The notes beneath the pieces were generated by a model. That model was not told the DNA's origin and did no database searches. It saw nothing but the letters and a program-made list of their open reading frames with translations. The position numbers and the translations under genes were made by a program. This document shows positions 9,268 to 18,325 of a stretch of DNA of 64,000 nucleotides, in pieces. The stretch is from Paenibacillus psychroresistens (GTDB taxonomy: Bacteria; Bacillota; Bacilli; Paenibacillales; NBRC-103111), in assembly GCF_009728935.1 (NCBI RefSeq), contig NZ_CP034235.1, forward strand, positions 5,122,001 to 5,186,000. Direction: 5' to 3'. Position 1 is the stretch's first letter, and each line of letters opens with the position of its first letter.

Positions 9268-10185
9268 TTACATAACTACGTCTCGAACCGCTTGTTTGTT
9301 TTTGAACTGACGGTATGCTGCAGAAATACACATTAAAACTCCTGTTGTGACAAAGACACCCACTGGAAAACCCCAGCTCCCCCATTCTGTGAATATAAGT
9401 GGCATCAACGAGACACCAAATGCAACAGGAACAGGAGCTTTAAACAAATTACAAAGAATGGTTGTAATCAAAATATTTACGACACCAACCCAAATGATAG
9501 AACCTCCGAACAAGTGAAAGACTGCTACTGAAAAAATAGCCGTTGTCGTCAATACCGCTAATCGTGATGGAATCAAGCTCCAATTAAATTTTTCAGTATG
9601 AAAGAGTTCGAAAATGAGGGCAAATACAGGTGGAACCACTAAAACTTCTAGCTTTGTTGCGAATGCCAGCCAAATCCACAGGCTTAAAACAATGGTTATG
9701 ATAACCGTATCCCGTTTCTTTCGAAAATTCAGCGGACCAACAGACAACTTTTCTGGATTTCTTAATCTAAAAGCAGCCAACATAATCACAAATGTAAAGA
9801 CAGCAGTTGAGATTGCAAAAATATAGTCATGTAGACCTAAAAAGATCGGCAGCAATGTAGCAGGAATCGTTGGTCCAAAATTGATCCGAAATACATGCAT
9901 TAGAATGACAACAATCACAAGACCAAGCCATATTTTCACCAGAGGCGATAGAGATAAGTCGTTCAAAGAAGTACCAAGGAATGCCCCTAATGTTGGGGAA
10001 ACCCAGAGGTGAACTGGCTTCTTTATCCAATGCGGCACTGGAAACACCAAAACCCCCATTGCCATACCAGCAATTTCCGGGAAGAGAATATCCATTTGGT
10101 TTAGTGCTACAGCACCGACTAACATGAGAATAACTAAAATATAAGCTGAAATAAAGCCTCTGGATTTTAGGATTTTCCAAATCAT
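9268..10185 (-). CDS. polytopic membrane protein, weakly HPP-family-like
   Basis: 305 aa from the ATG at 10185, where AAAGGAG lies about 10 bases upstream; a longer frame to 10272 has no site. About ten hydrophobic segments with few charged residues. Two similar halves seem present (HLWVSPTLGAFLGTSL with INFGPTIPATLLPIFLG, and VPVAFGVSLMPLIFTEWGSWGFP), recalling the HPP integral membrane family, but the match is loose. It stands alone with its own terminator. Function unknown. Confidence 0.7.
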   Translation of the reverse strand: MIWKILKSRGFISAYILVILMLVGAVALNQMDILFPEIAGMAMGVLVFPVPHWIKKPVHLWVSPTLGAFLGTSLNDLSLSPLVKIWLGLVIVVILMHVFRINFGPTIPATLLPIFLGLHDYIFAISTAVFTFVIMLAAFRLRNPEKLSVGPLNFRKKRDTVIITIVLSLWIWLAFATKLEVLVVPPVFALIFELFHTEKFNWSLIPSRLAVLTTTAIFSVAVFHLFGGSIIWVGVVNILITTILCNLFKAPVPVAFGVSLMPLIFTEWGSWGFPVGVFVTTGVLMCISAAYRQFKNKQAVRDVVM

Positions 10186-10338
10186 TTCAACACGGCTCCT
10201 TTTTGAGACCAATTCATTTCTAGCCTTTATTTTTTTACCTTTATTGTTTCTTGACGAATGAATTTCATACACTTAACCAATAATCGTTGTTCATAGAGGA
10301 GGGTTAGGTTGATTTTATTAGATGAATATAAAGCATTG

Positions 10339-10365
10339 AAAATATCTATCGCTAGTAGATATTTT
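10339..10365 (-). terminator. weak inverted repeat after ilvN
   Basis: AAAATATCTA / TAGATATTTT with a 7-base loop, 10 bases past the ilvN stop. All AT-rich and without a clear T run, so only a weak terminator or 3-prime processing hairpin. Confidence 0.4.
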
Positions 10366-10375
10366 ACCTGTATCG

Positions 10376-10855
10376 TTAATCAAAACATGCCATAGCTGTC
10401 ACACCGGTTCGACTGATTTCTAAAATTCCATAAGGAACTAATAATTCAATCATTTTCGCTATTTTGATTCTATCGCCTGTTGCCTGTACAATCAGGTTTT
10501 CTAAACTAACATCAATAATGAATGCACGGAAAATATTTATAATGCTAAAGATTTCAGGACGTGTATGTGGCAGTACCCTTACTTTGATCAAAACAAGTTC
10601 TCGGGCTACCATAGTGTTAGCACTTAAGTCAACAACTGTAACAACATCAATCAATTTGTTCAATTGCTTTTTTACTTGATCAAGAGTTTTGTTATCCCCT
10701 GATGTCTCAATAGTCATGCGTGACAAGCCTAGTTCTTCTGATTGTCCAACTGTAATACTCTCAATATTGAAGCCGCGGCGACCAAAAAGCCCCGCCACTC
10801 TATGCAATACTCCAGGATGATTGTTTACAAGTAGAGAAATGGTATGGAGTTTCAT
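10376..10855 (-). CDS. ilvN: acetolactate synthase small (regulatory) subunit
   Basis: 159 aa. N-terminal ACT domain (LLVNNHPGVLHRVAGLFGRR, the valine-binding region) and the conserved C-terminal half (PYGILEISRTGVTAMA). It binds valine and tunes activity of the IlvB catalytic subunit. ATG overlaps the ilvB stop by four bases, so it is translationally coupled. No ilvC follows; the operon ends here. Confidence 0.96.
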   Translation of the reverse strand: MKLHTISLLVNNHPGVLHRVAGLFGRRGFNIESITVGQSEELGLSRMTIETSGDNKTLDQVKKQLNKLIDVVTVVDLSANTMVARELVLIKVRVLPHTRPEIFSIINIFRAFIIDVSLENLIVQATGDRIKIAKMIELLVPYGILEISRTGVTAMACFD

Positions 10856-12600
10856 TCTGCATCCCCCATTATCATTTGATCTATTGCAGAACCTGGAGAT
10901 ACCATTGGATATACATTTTCTTCTTTTCTAACAACGAAATCTATTAAAACAGGGCCGTTTGTCTCCATTGCTTCTTTCCAAACATTCCGTGCTTCTTCTT
11001 TATTGGTTGCCCTCAACCCTTTGATCCCATATGCCTCTGCTAACTTCACGAAATCAGGGCTTCCATTTAGATCCATGTGACTGAAACGATTATCATAAAT
11101 GAGTTCTTGCCACTGCCGAATCATGCCGAGAACTTGATTGTTTATAATAACAACCTTCACAGGAATATTATAAATTGAACAAATTGCTAGCTCCTGAATA
11201 CACATTTGAATACCACCGTCACCGTTGATAGATATAACCAGCTGCTCCGGGAATGCGACTTGAGCACCAATTGCAGAGGGCAACCCAAACCCCATTGTCC
11301 CAAGGCCGCCTGATGTGATATTTGAGCGTGGATGTTTAAATTTGTAAAATTGAGCGACCCACATTTGATGCTGACCTACGTCCGTAGTTACAATTGCCTC
11401 ACCTCTGGTTGTCTCACTCATCATTTCTATAACGAATTGGGGTTTCAAAGCGGCTTCTGAATCTGTATACCGCAAGGGGTAATTTTTTTTGTTTTCTTGA
11501 ATTTCTTTTAACCAAGCTTCCGATTTCGCTGGCTTAGCTTGCATGTTGGCAAGATGAAGGACAGTTTTGATATCCCCGACACAGGGTATTGCTGTTTCAA
11601 GAATTTTGCCAATCTCTGCTGGATCTATATCGATATGGGCGATAACTTTCGCTTTTGGGGCAAATCCACTGGTTTTCATGGTAACTCTGTCGTCAAAGCG
11701 AGCACCAATGCTAATAAGGAGATCACAATTTTGTAAGGCCATATTGGCTGCATACGTTCCATGCATTCCTGGCATCCCCATCCAATATTCATTTCCACTT
11801 GGGAATCCACCTAATCCAAGCAGAGTCGTGGTTACAGGGATGCGGGTCTTTTCCACAAATTCTATCAATTCCTGTGAGCCCTCTGAATGGATAATTCCAG
11901 CGCCTGCCAATATGACTGGTCTTTCTGCACTCTCAATTGCCAATAATATTTTTTCAATTTGTGAAAGGTTCGGTTGGATTTCAGAATGGTATCCTCTGAT
12001 GATAGGCGCAGCTTCAGGGTAATAAAATAGGGTCTGTTGACTTGAGATATCCTTGGGTATATCGATCAAAACGGGCCCTTTCCTACCTGTCGATGCTATG
12101 TGAAAAGCTTCATGTATTATTTTGGACAACTCTTCCACATTTCGCACTAAATAATTGTGTTTGGTTATTGGCATTGTAATTGAGGTAATATCTGCTTCCT
12201 GAAAGGCATCAGTACCAATCAAGGCAGTGGGTACGTTACCTGTTATCACCACCAACGGCACCGAATCCATATATGCAGTAGCAATACCTGTAACTAAATT
12301 CGTAGCACCTGGACCTGATGTTGCGAAGCAAACACCAACCTTACCGGAAGCACGGGCATAGCCATCTGCAGCATGAATTGCCCCTTGCTCGTGTCGAGTC
12401 ATGAGATGTATAAAATCAGGCATTTCAAGTAAAGCGTCATAAATATTGAGTATACTTCCGCCGGGGATCCCAAATACACACTCAACTTGTTCAAGCAGCA
12501 GACTTCTTAAAAGTATTTCCGAGCCGGTTACCATGTCTGACTTCAAAAGTTTTGCTCGCAAATCGCTTGTCAATATAGGTGCTCGTTGATTCTTTTCCAT
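10852..12600 (-). CDS. ilvB: acetolactate synthase large (catalytic) subunit
   Basis: 582 aa. Condenses pyruvate with pyruvate or 2-oxobutyrate in the first common step of branched-chain amino acid synthesis; TPP-, FAD- and Mg-dependent. Visible: catalytic Glu in RHEQGAIHAADGYARASG, FAD region, and the TPP/Mg motif GDGGIQM with NNQVLGM. GGGGG lies nine bases before the ATG. It is preceded by a T-box leader, so expression should respond to uncharged tRNA, and it is coupled to ilvN. Confidence 0.97.
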   Translation of the reverse strand: MEKNQRAPILTSDLRAKLLKSDMVTGSEILLRSLLLEQVECVFGIPGGSILNIYDALLEMPDFIHLMTRHEQGAIHAADGYARASGKVGVCFATSGPGATNLVTGIATAYMDSVPLVVITGNVPTALIGTDAFQEADITSITMPITKHNYLVRNVEELSKIIHEAFHIASTGRKGPVLIDIPKDISSQQTLFYYPEAAPIIRGYHSEIQPNLSQIEKILLAIESAERPVILAGAGIIHSEGSQELIEFVEKTRIPVTTTLLGLGGFPSGNEYWMGMPGMHGTYAANMALQNCDLLISIGARFDDRVTMKTSGFAPKAKVIAHIDIDPAEIGKILETAIPCVGDIKTVLHLANMQAKPAKSEAWLKEIQENKKNYPLRYTDSEAALKPQFVIEMMSETTRGEAIVTTDVGQHQMWVAQFYKFKHPRSNITSGGLGTMGFGLPSAIGAQVAFPEQLVISINGDGGIQMCIQELAICSIYNIPVKVVIINNQVLGMIRQWQELIYDNRFSHMDLNGSPDFVKLAEAYGIKGLRATNKEEARNVWKEAMETNGPVLIDFVVRKEENVYPMVSPGSAIDQMIMGDAE

Positions 12601-12614
12601 TTTGTTCTTCCCCC

Positions 12615-12920
12615 TATAAAAAAATCCCCTTCACTCCGCAGTAAAACTTTCACTGCGATGTCGGGACGAAAGGGGTATTTCGTGGTACCACCCGGATACA
12701 CTGGATATCTTACGAATCCAGTCTCATGAGGTCAAGATTCATCTTGATCTCAGCACTTTAACGTGTGCAAAACCGTTTGATCCTACTTCTCGATTCAGGT
12801 GCCTAAATCGAGTGCTCAGCCAAAATGCTCCGAGATGACAATAACAAGGGCTTATGGCAAAGGTCACACCGTACCCCCTGCTCTCTGGACATAAGAACCT
12901 TGCATTTTATTCTCTTCATC
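12615..12920 (-). promoter_or_regulatory. T-box leader riboswitch controlling ilvBN
   Basis: On the minus strand the leader starts with GATGAAGAGAATAAAATGC, typical of a T-box Stem I. It carries the core CGGGTGGTACCACG (plus 12681-12694). It ends in a long terminator: CCCCTT ... CGCAGT / ACTGCG ... AAGGGG followed by seven T (12618-12675). Uncharged tRNA binding would favour the antiterminator and ilvB expression. The 3-prime strand of the probable specifier loop reads GTTATTGTCATC, which contains Val and Ile codons in one frame, so I do not assign the amino acid with certainty. Confidence 0.92.
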
Positions 12921-13063
12921 ACAACATACATATTTATAATTACGAACTTTTAAAATGATTATTGCTCGTTACAAATATTATGTTATCATGAATTATGGAT
13001 TCGAGTTATGAAAGTATTCGATGCTTGCTATTTCGATTTGAAATATCACAGGGGGTAGGTATT

Positions 13064-13968
13064 ATGATTGAGTTACTGGAAGGACGATTCTTCAAAACAT
13101 TTATCGCAGTAGTGGAGGAAAGAAGCTTTAGTCGAGCTGCTGATAAATTAGGTTATGTTCAATCAACTGTAACCAGTCATATCAAGTTGTTAGAGCAAGC
13201 ATGTGGCCAAAAACTATTTCATCGATTGTCTAGAGGCGTAAACCAACTGAGGCTGGCTTGAAGCTCTCCAAATTTGCTTATCAATTTGTTCAATTGGGGT
13301 TATCCGTAGAAGAAGCTATGAACGAATCAAACCAACCGCAAGGAATGGTACGCCTTAGCATGCATGAGTCTTTTTTTGTTACTCGGATGTCTCCGCCAGT
13401 ACAACAGTTTAAGAATAACTTTCCAAAAGTAAAATTCCGAGTGGAACCAGGGTTTGATCATTTTATTATTGATCAAGTATTGCAGCATGCGGTTGACTTT
13501 GGTTTTCTTCCGCGTAATCCGCAACGGGATGACTTCCATTTTCATCCGCTTATTGAAGAAGAGCTGGTATTTATTGGCTCAAATGCATTAACTGAAAAAT
13601 TTGAATCTAAAGGATTGAGTATATTAAATGAGGAAACCGTACTCAGCTTTGGAAATTCTTGCTTATACCATACTCATGCTCACCAAGTTTTAAAAGAAGC
13701 TGGTATAGAAGGTAATAGCGCAATCCAAATTCCAAGCATTGAAATGTTAAAACAAGCTGTAAAATGTGGAATGGGTTTTGCTTTAATTCCTGTGATTGCA
13801 GCAAAAAAAGAGCTTGAAAACGGAGAAATCAAAGCGTTGCCTCTTCGTCCAGGGATCTTTTCGTCTCACGGGCTTGTCGTTAATAAAGACAGAGAATTAA
13901 GTCTGCCAGCTACCTTGTTCAAATCTCATATATTAGAATATTTTTCGAGTCTAAAACAAATAGTTTAA
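13064..13968 (+). pseudogene. LysR-family regulator split by a one-base frameshift
   Basis: Start at 13064 (AGGGGG eight bases upstream; a longer frame from 12995 lacks support). Helix-turn-helix FSRAADKLGYVQSTVTSHIK is normal, then frame one ends at a TGA after RGVNQLRLA. The neighbouring frame reads PTEAGLKLSKFA, exactly the expected LysR continuation, and stays open through the effector domain to 13968. Adding one C at the CC of 13243-13244 restores a 301-codon gene. It diverges from the ilvBN T-box operon and precedes a DUF1348 gene by 15 bases. Real inactivation and sequencing error are both possible. Confidence 0.85.
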
Positions 13969-13983
13969 TGAAGGAGTGATCCT

Positions 13984-14445
13984 ATGGCATCTCTTGTGCC
14001 GCCTTTCACGTTAGAAACAGCAATTGCAAAAGTTCGAATGGCTGAGGATGGATGGAACAGTCGGGACCCTTATCGTGTTTCGCAAGTCTATACAGAAGAC
14101 TGCCGTTGGCGCAATCGTGCTGAGTTTCCACAAGGTCGAACAGAAATTATAGCTTTCCTCACTCGAAAATGGGCGAAAGAATTGGAGTATCGACTTATCA
14201 AAGAACTTTGGTCATTCACTGATAACCGCATTGCAGTACGTTTTGCCTACGAGTGGCTCGATGATAGTGGGCACTGGTACCGGTCCTATGGGAATGAAAA
14301 TTGGGAATTTGACCCAAATGGATTGATGCAGCGGCGTTTTGCTTCAATCAATGATATGCCAATTAGCGCTTCCGAACGAAAGTTTCACTGGCCGCTCGGT
14401 CGTCGTCCAGATGATCATCCTAGTCTCTCCGATCTTTACCTATGA
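13984..14445 (+). CDS. DUF1348 / SnoaL-like (NTF2-fold) protein
   Basis: 153 aa. Matches the DUF1348 pattern: a helical start ([20 protein letters not shown]), then [33 protein letters not shown] and a [15 protein letters not shown] tail. NTF2-fold proteins of this group are small cytoplasmic enzymes or binding proteins of unproven function. It follows the LysR gene by 15 bases with GGAG upstream, so it is probably that regulator's target or partner. Confidence 0.88.
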   Translation: MASLVPPFTLETAIAKVRMAEDGWNSRDPYRVSQVYTEDCRWRNRAEFPQGRTEIIAFLTRKWAKELEYRLIKELWSFTDNRIAVRFAYEWLDDSGHWYRSYGNENWEFDPNGLMQRRFASINDMPISASERKFHWPLGRRPDDHPSLSDLYL

Positions 14446-14486
14446 CACGTATAGAGAGCCTTAAAACTCTCTTTTCGACATTTCCA

Positions 14487-14525
14487 AAAGGCGTAGGTAA
14501 TCTGTGCACGATTACCTACGCCTTT
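14487..14525. terminator. bidirectional terminator between converging genes
   Basis: Perfect 16-bp stem (AAAGGCGTAGGTAATC with its complement, loop of seven) between the DUF1348 gene and the convergent TDT transporter. The A/T ends serve as T tracts on both strands. Confidence 0.92.
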
Positions 14526-14539
14526 ATTTGGAAGTTGAA

Positions 14540-15523
14540 TTATCCTCTAAGCAATGTGCCATTGAACAGAGTCTTCAATGTTCGAATAAACAAAACGATC
14601 AGAACGATACTAAGCAATGCCAGAATGACCACGGCGATGGCGATTAACAGCCACGAATGCACGAAATCCGCATACTTCAAAGCAGCATTGCTAAGTGCAG
14701 CAATCGGAAAGCTTACCCCCCACCAAGAAGCGCCGTACGGTACAGACCTTTTAAAGACTTTAAAGAACAGGATGATGAATAAAAACAAGCCAAAGTAAAA
14801 CAAGATAGATGCGAACGGATCAATTTTTTGCATGAAGTTCGTATAGCTAAGAAAACCTACCTCAAACGGTGCAATCATGATGAGTATGGAAGGTGTTAAT
14901 CCAGCCGGCATAGGAGCATGATGGATCAATCTGAATACGATAATGATGAATAAAACTAGAGCAACAATTCCACCGATCGCTAAGCAGAACAGATTGACTT
15001 CATGCGCCCAAGCAAACGGCATCGTTCCTCCGGCGACGCCTACATCGAGTGTAGCAACCCCAGGAATAATCCATGCAGGAACCGCATTTACTGGTTCTTG
15101 ATCCCCATTTAACAATCGTGAAACGAAAACAAAGCTAAGCAATAAAGTAGTTGCCGTACCAATGATCCAAATAATTTGGCCTAACTCTTGACTATAGGTA
15201 CCTAGCACGGTAGAAAGCAATAGAATAGCAATCGTGATTGTACCGAAAAAGTTCCCTATGATAGGGTGCATAAATTCGTCTACAACTTTCTGAGGGTAGA
15301 GCACCCATTTTGAAATATAACCTATGCTTAACGCGATAAACATAAGAACCGCAACGATTCCAATAATATCAGCTATGACGAGAGAAGTACCAAATAGCTT
15401 GCTCGCTTGTCGCCAAGCCAAAGACAAACCCGAAACACCCATAACTGATGCGAATAAATTAACTGGCAAGAATTGCACTGAACCGATACTTCTTTGTTTC
15501 TGTACGGCAGCTATAGTCTCCAT
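14540..15523 (-). CDS. TDT/SLAC1-family transporter (tellurite-resistance/dicarboxylate type)
   Basis: 327 aa with ten hydrophobic segments in the TDT arrangement. Conserved-looking helix starts include LPVNLFASVMGVSGLSLAWR, PIIGNFFGTITIAILLLS and WWGVSFPIAALSNAAL. Relatives are TehA, malate permeases and SLAC1 anion channels, so it probably moves an organic or inorganic anion. It diverges from an ArsR-type regulator gene, a likely controller. A longer antisense frame at its 3-prime end (14442-14798) is a shadow. Confidence 0.88.
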   Translation of the reverse strand: METIAAVQKQRSIGSVQFLPVNLFASVMGVSGLSLAWRQASKLFGTSLVIADIIGIVAVLMFIALSIGYISKWVLYPQKVVDEFMHPIIGNFFGTITIAILLLSTVLGTYSQELGQIIWIIGTATTLLLSFVFVSRLLNGDQEPVNAVPAWIIPGVATLDVGVAGGTMPFAWAHEVNLFCLAIGGIVALVLFIIIVFRLIHHAPMPAGLTPSILIMIAPFEVGFLSYTNFMQKIDPFASILFYFGLFLFIILFFKVFKRSVPYGASWWGVSFPIAALSNAALKYADFVHSWLLIAIAVVILALLSIVLIVLFIRTLKTLFNGTLLRG

Positions 15524-15740
15524 AAAAGCTTCACTACTTTCTCTTTATATTTTATTATCAAAGTAACCACACATTTAAGAAGGTTAGTGAAGTACATTGT
15601 TCAGAATCACCCTTACCAATAAGCATTCAAATTAAAGAACACCTAACTTTTGCACCCTCCTCCAAGGGCTTTATTATCTTAACCTTGCTCCGAAAGGTGG
15701 TCAATATCGTTGTTTCTATTATTACTATAGATAAGACTTA

Positions 15741-15769
15741 TTATTAAATTTCTTAAATATAGATATAAT
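15741..15769 (+). promoter_or_regulatory. promoter of the ArsR-type gene
   Basis: TATAAT at 15764-15769 with a weak -35 (TTATTA, 15741-15746) at 17-base spacing. The -10 ends only six bases before the first ATG, so the transcript may be leaderless if that ATG is used. Confidence 0.5.
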
Positions 15770-15775
15770 AGGAAT

Positions 15776-16087
15776 ATGGAAACTATATCGATTATGAAAG
15801 TATTGTCCAACGAGACCCGGTTTAAAATTCTAGAGTGGCTTAAAAATTCAGAGGAGCATTTTGGACCTCAACATCCTCTTCCTAAGAATAGTGGTTTTGA
15901 AGGTGGTATTTGTGTTGGAGCGATTTCAGACAAGACGGGTCTGGCGCAGTCTGTCATTTCTGGCTATCTGGTCAAGATGCAAAAAGCCGGTTTGCTGGAG
16001 ACTAAACGTTACGGTCAATGGACATATTATCGGAGAGATGAAAGTAATATTGCTCGGTTTAAAGACAGAGTTCGAGATGAGCTTTAA
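15776..16087 (+). CDS. ArsR-type winged-helix regulator
   Basis: 103 aa with one compact winged helix: MKVLSNETRFKILEWLKN, then GAISDKTGLAQSVISGYLVK as the recognition helix and the wing GLLETKRYGQWTYYRRDE. The ELCVCDL cysteine motif of metal sensors is absent; GGICVGAIS has a single Cys. It is therefore probably not an arsenic sensor. An alternative start is Met7 at 15794. Divergent from the TDT transporter, its probable target. Confidence 0.88.
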   Translation: METISIMKVLSNETRFKILEWLKNSEEHFGPQHPLPKNSGFEGGICVGAISDKTGLAQSVISGYLVKMQKAGLLETKRYGQWTYYRRDESNIARFKDRVRDEL

Positions 16088-16135
16088 GTTTGTTTTCAAG
16101 TTAAATATTTATAGAAATCTATATATGTATAAAAA

Positions 16136-16189
16136 ATCCCCCTTAAGTAAAGTAGTGTGCTTTCTTAGCACCGTTTACTTAAAGGGGAT
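16136..16189. terminator. bidirectional terminator between converging genes
   Basis: 16-bp arms ATCCCCCTTAAGTAAA / TTTACTTAAAGGGGAT (one mismatched pair), with A-run and T-rich flanks, between the ArsR gene and the convergent flavin-enzyme gene. Confidence 0.85.
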
Positions 16190-16262
16190 AATTGAATAAT
16201 AAGCAGTTTTATTTAGATTTTAACTCAGTTTCGACCAAATAGAATTTAGACGACTTTCGTAA

Positions 16263-17324
16263 TCATCTCGAAATTCCTTCCTCAGCTTCCCACCTTGCGA
16301 CCTCTTCCCGAACTCGCGGTGCGACTTCCTTACCCAATAATTCAATGGATTTCATAACATCCTCATGTGGCATGGTGCCGGCAGGTAAATGTAGGAAGAA
16401 TCGTGAGAAGCCTAATTTTTTTTGCATATAAATAATTTTATTGGCCACCGTTTCGGGATCGCCTACGTAGAATGCGCCTTCTGGGCTGCATGAGGCATCG
16501 AATTGAGAACGGCTATATTGTCCCCAACCACGCTCTTTACTCATTGAATTAAACACTGCCTGAGTGGGAGGGAAATACTTTTCGGCCGCTATCGAGTTAC
16601 TCTCCGCAACGAAACCAAGTGAATGTACAGCTATCGGTAATTTCGATGCATCATGTCCTGCACGAGTAGCAGCATTCTTATAGAGCGGCACGAGCGGAGC
16701 AAATTGCAAAGGGCTCCCGCCAATGATCGCCAAAACAAGAGGCAGTCCCAGTTCCCCTGCTCGTATTACCGATTGCGTATTCCCCCCACTACCAAGCCAC
16801 ACGGGTATAGGGTTCTGAACTGGACGCGGATACACCCCCAGATTTGTAAGGGCAGGTCTATGCTTTCCTTTCCAGGATATCTTCTCCGAGTCCCTTAATT
16901 TTAATAGTAGTTCCAATTTTTCGGCGTAAAGCTCATCATAGTCTTTTAAATCATAACCAAACAATGGGAACGCATCGACCATCGAGCCTCGACCCGCGAT
17001 AATCTCCGCACGTCCATTTGAAATACCATCGAGTGTGGCAAACTGCTGAAACAAACGTACTGGATCAACAGCAGATAGCACGGTAACTGAACTGGTTAAG
17101 CGTATCCTTTTGGTCATGGCCGCCGCTGCCGCCAGCACAACGACAGTAGCGGAATCTCCAAATTCCTTACGATGGTGCTCGCCTACCCCAAATATGTCCA
17201 ACCCAACTTGATCGGCAAGGACAATTTCTTCAACTACCTGGCGCAACCGCTCTGCATGACTTATCGTCTTGCCCGTTTTAACATCCGGAGTTGTTTCTAC
17301 AAAAGAATCTACACCTATTTCCAA
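16263..17324 (-). CDS. LLM-class flavin-dependent oxidoreductase (luciferase-like)
   Basis: About 353 aa. A TTG at 17324 is preferred as start because GGGGG lies eight bases upstream; an earlier TTG at 17330 is too close. TIM-barrel luciferase-like fold: DIFGVGEHHRKEFGDSA, RIRLTSSVTVLSAVDPVR, GRAEIIAGRGS and PVWLGSGGN are typical of the FMN/F420-type LLM family. These enzymes act on aldehydes, sulfonates or hydrocarbons; the substrate here is unknown. It follows an SDR gene by about 40 bases and likely shares its promoter. Confidence 0.92.
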   Translation of the reverse strand: MEIGVDSFVETTPDVKTGKTISHAERLRQVVEEIVLADQVGLDIFGVGEHHRKEFGDSATVVVLAAAAAMTKRIRLTSSVTVLSAVDPVRLFQQFATLDGISNGRAEIIAGRGSMVDAFPLFGYDLKDYDELYAEKLELLLKLRDSEKISWKGKHRPALTNLGVYPRPVQNPIPVWLGSGGNTQSVIRAGELGLPLVLAIIGGSPLQFAPLVPLYKNAATRAGHDASKLPIAVHSLGFVAESNSIAAEKYFPPTQAVFNSMSKERGWGQYSRSQFDASCSPEGAFYVGDPETVANKIIYMQKKLGFSRFFLHLPAGTMPHEDVMKSIELLGKEVAPRVREEVARWEAEEGISR

Positions 17325-17367
17325 TTTCAAATCCCCCTAAGTATAAAATTATTATTAATTTATAGCT

Positions 17368-18132
17368 TTACCAAGCGGTCGCGCCGCCGTCGACTGCGTA
17401 GTTAGCGCCTGTGATGTAAGACGCCCGGTCAGAAGCGATGAATACCGCGAGCTCCACGAGTTCCTCTGGTTGACCGAAGCGCTTGAGAAGTGTCTTGCTA
17501 GTTACCGCGTCCCGAGCAGCCTGGTTGTCACCGAGGTCGCGGTCGCTGGCCGGGGTCAGGAAAGGCCCGGGACTGATTGCCACAGCACGGATCCCATGGC
17601 GCGCGCCTTCAAGCGCGAATTGCCGCGTCATAGCGATGACGCCAGCTTTCGCTGCGGAGTGCGCGACCATCGGGGGGTTCTCTCCGGCAATCATGCCTGC
17701 CATGGACGCGACGTTGATGATTACCCCGCCACCGCGCTGGACCAAGTGTGGCCATGCAAACTTCGACACAAAGAAAGGAATATCGAGTTCACCGGCTATT
17801 GTGAACCGCCAGTCATCAATTGAGAAATCAGGCATCGGACCGAAGCGTTGAATGGCCGCGTTGTTGTATACTACGTCAAGCCCTCCGTAGGCTGTCGCGG
17901 CATCCTCAACCATCTTCCGCACCTGTTCGGGGTCAGTGAGATTGATCGGAGCAATGCCAGTCATCTCACCGCCGGATTGACGTACGAGTTCAACCGTCTC
18001 GTTATTGGCATCAACATTGATGTCACACCCGACGACCTTTGCACCTTCTCGCGCAAAGGTCAGTGCTGCGACACGGCCTAGACCTCCTCCGGTGCCTGTG
18101 ATCAAAACAATTTTATTATCAAGTATTCCCAT
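17368..18132 (-). CDS. SDR-family oxidoreductase with His in place of the catalytic Tyr
   Basis: 254 aa. Cofactor motif TGTGGGLGRVAAL, D-box DVVYNNAAI, Ser in NVASMAG and C-terminal SYITGANYAVDGGATAW are those of classical SDRs. The active-site YxxxK instead reads HSAAK (codon CAC), although Lys and Ser are kept. GC content is visibly higher than its neighbours, suggesting acquisition from a GC-richer source. It is the first gene of a two-gene operon with the LLM enzyme. Activity may be altered or lost. Confidence 0.9.
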   Translation of the reverse strand: MGILDNKIVLITGTGGGLGRVAALTFAREGAKVVGCDINVDANNETVELVRQSGGEMTGIAPINLTDPEQVRKMVEDAATAYGGLDVVYNNAAIQRFGPMPDFSIDDWRFTIAGELDIPFFVSKFAWPHLVQRGGGVIINVASMAGMIAGENPPMVAHSAAKAGVIAMTRQFALEGARHGIRAVAISPGPFLTPASDRDLGDNQAARDAVTSKTLLKRFGQPEELVELAVFIASDRASYITGANYAVDGGATAW

Positions 18133-18185
18133 AGTTTCCTCCTGGTTTGTGATTTATACTACTATTATTTATCCTAACTTTATTT

Positions 18186-18214
18186 AATATAATGTTATTA
18201 CTTTAATCTGTCAA
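18186..18214 (-). promoter_or_regulatory. promoter of the SDR-LLM operon
   Basis: Minus strand: TTGACA (18209-18214) and TATATT (18186-18191) with 17-base spacing, about 55 bases upstream of the SDR start. Close to the housekeeping sigma consensus. Confidence 0.8.
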
Positions 18215-18267
18215 CATTAAAAAAATTCATTTGTATCTACTCCTGGTCATCCCTTACCTTCTCATGA

Positions 18268-18302
18268 ATTATTTTATTATTCTAAGAACATAATAAAATA
18301 AT
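18268..18302. repeat. perfect AT-only inverted repeat
   Basis: 13-bp arms ATTATTTTATTAT / ATAATAAAATAAT around a nine-base loop, 24 bases before the start of the following membrane-protein gene. Either an operator or a structural element; no T-tract bias identifies it as a terminator. Confidence 0.6.
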
Positions 18303-18325
18303 AGGCCACATTTGGGAGGGTTAAA

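Noticed and set aside
14442-14798. 118-codon plus frame overlapping the end of the TDT transporter
   Set aside because: It covers the bidirectional terminator and is antisense to a clear transporter; a shadow frame.
17470-17851. Two overlapping plus frames antisense to the SDR
   Set aside because: Products of GC-rich antisense sequence without start signals.
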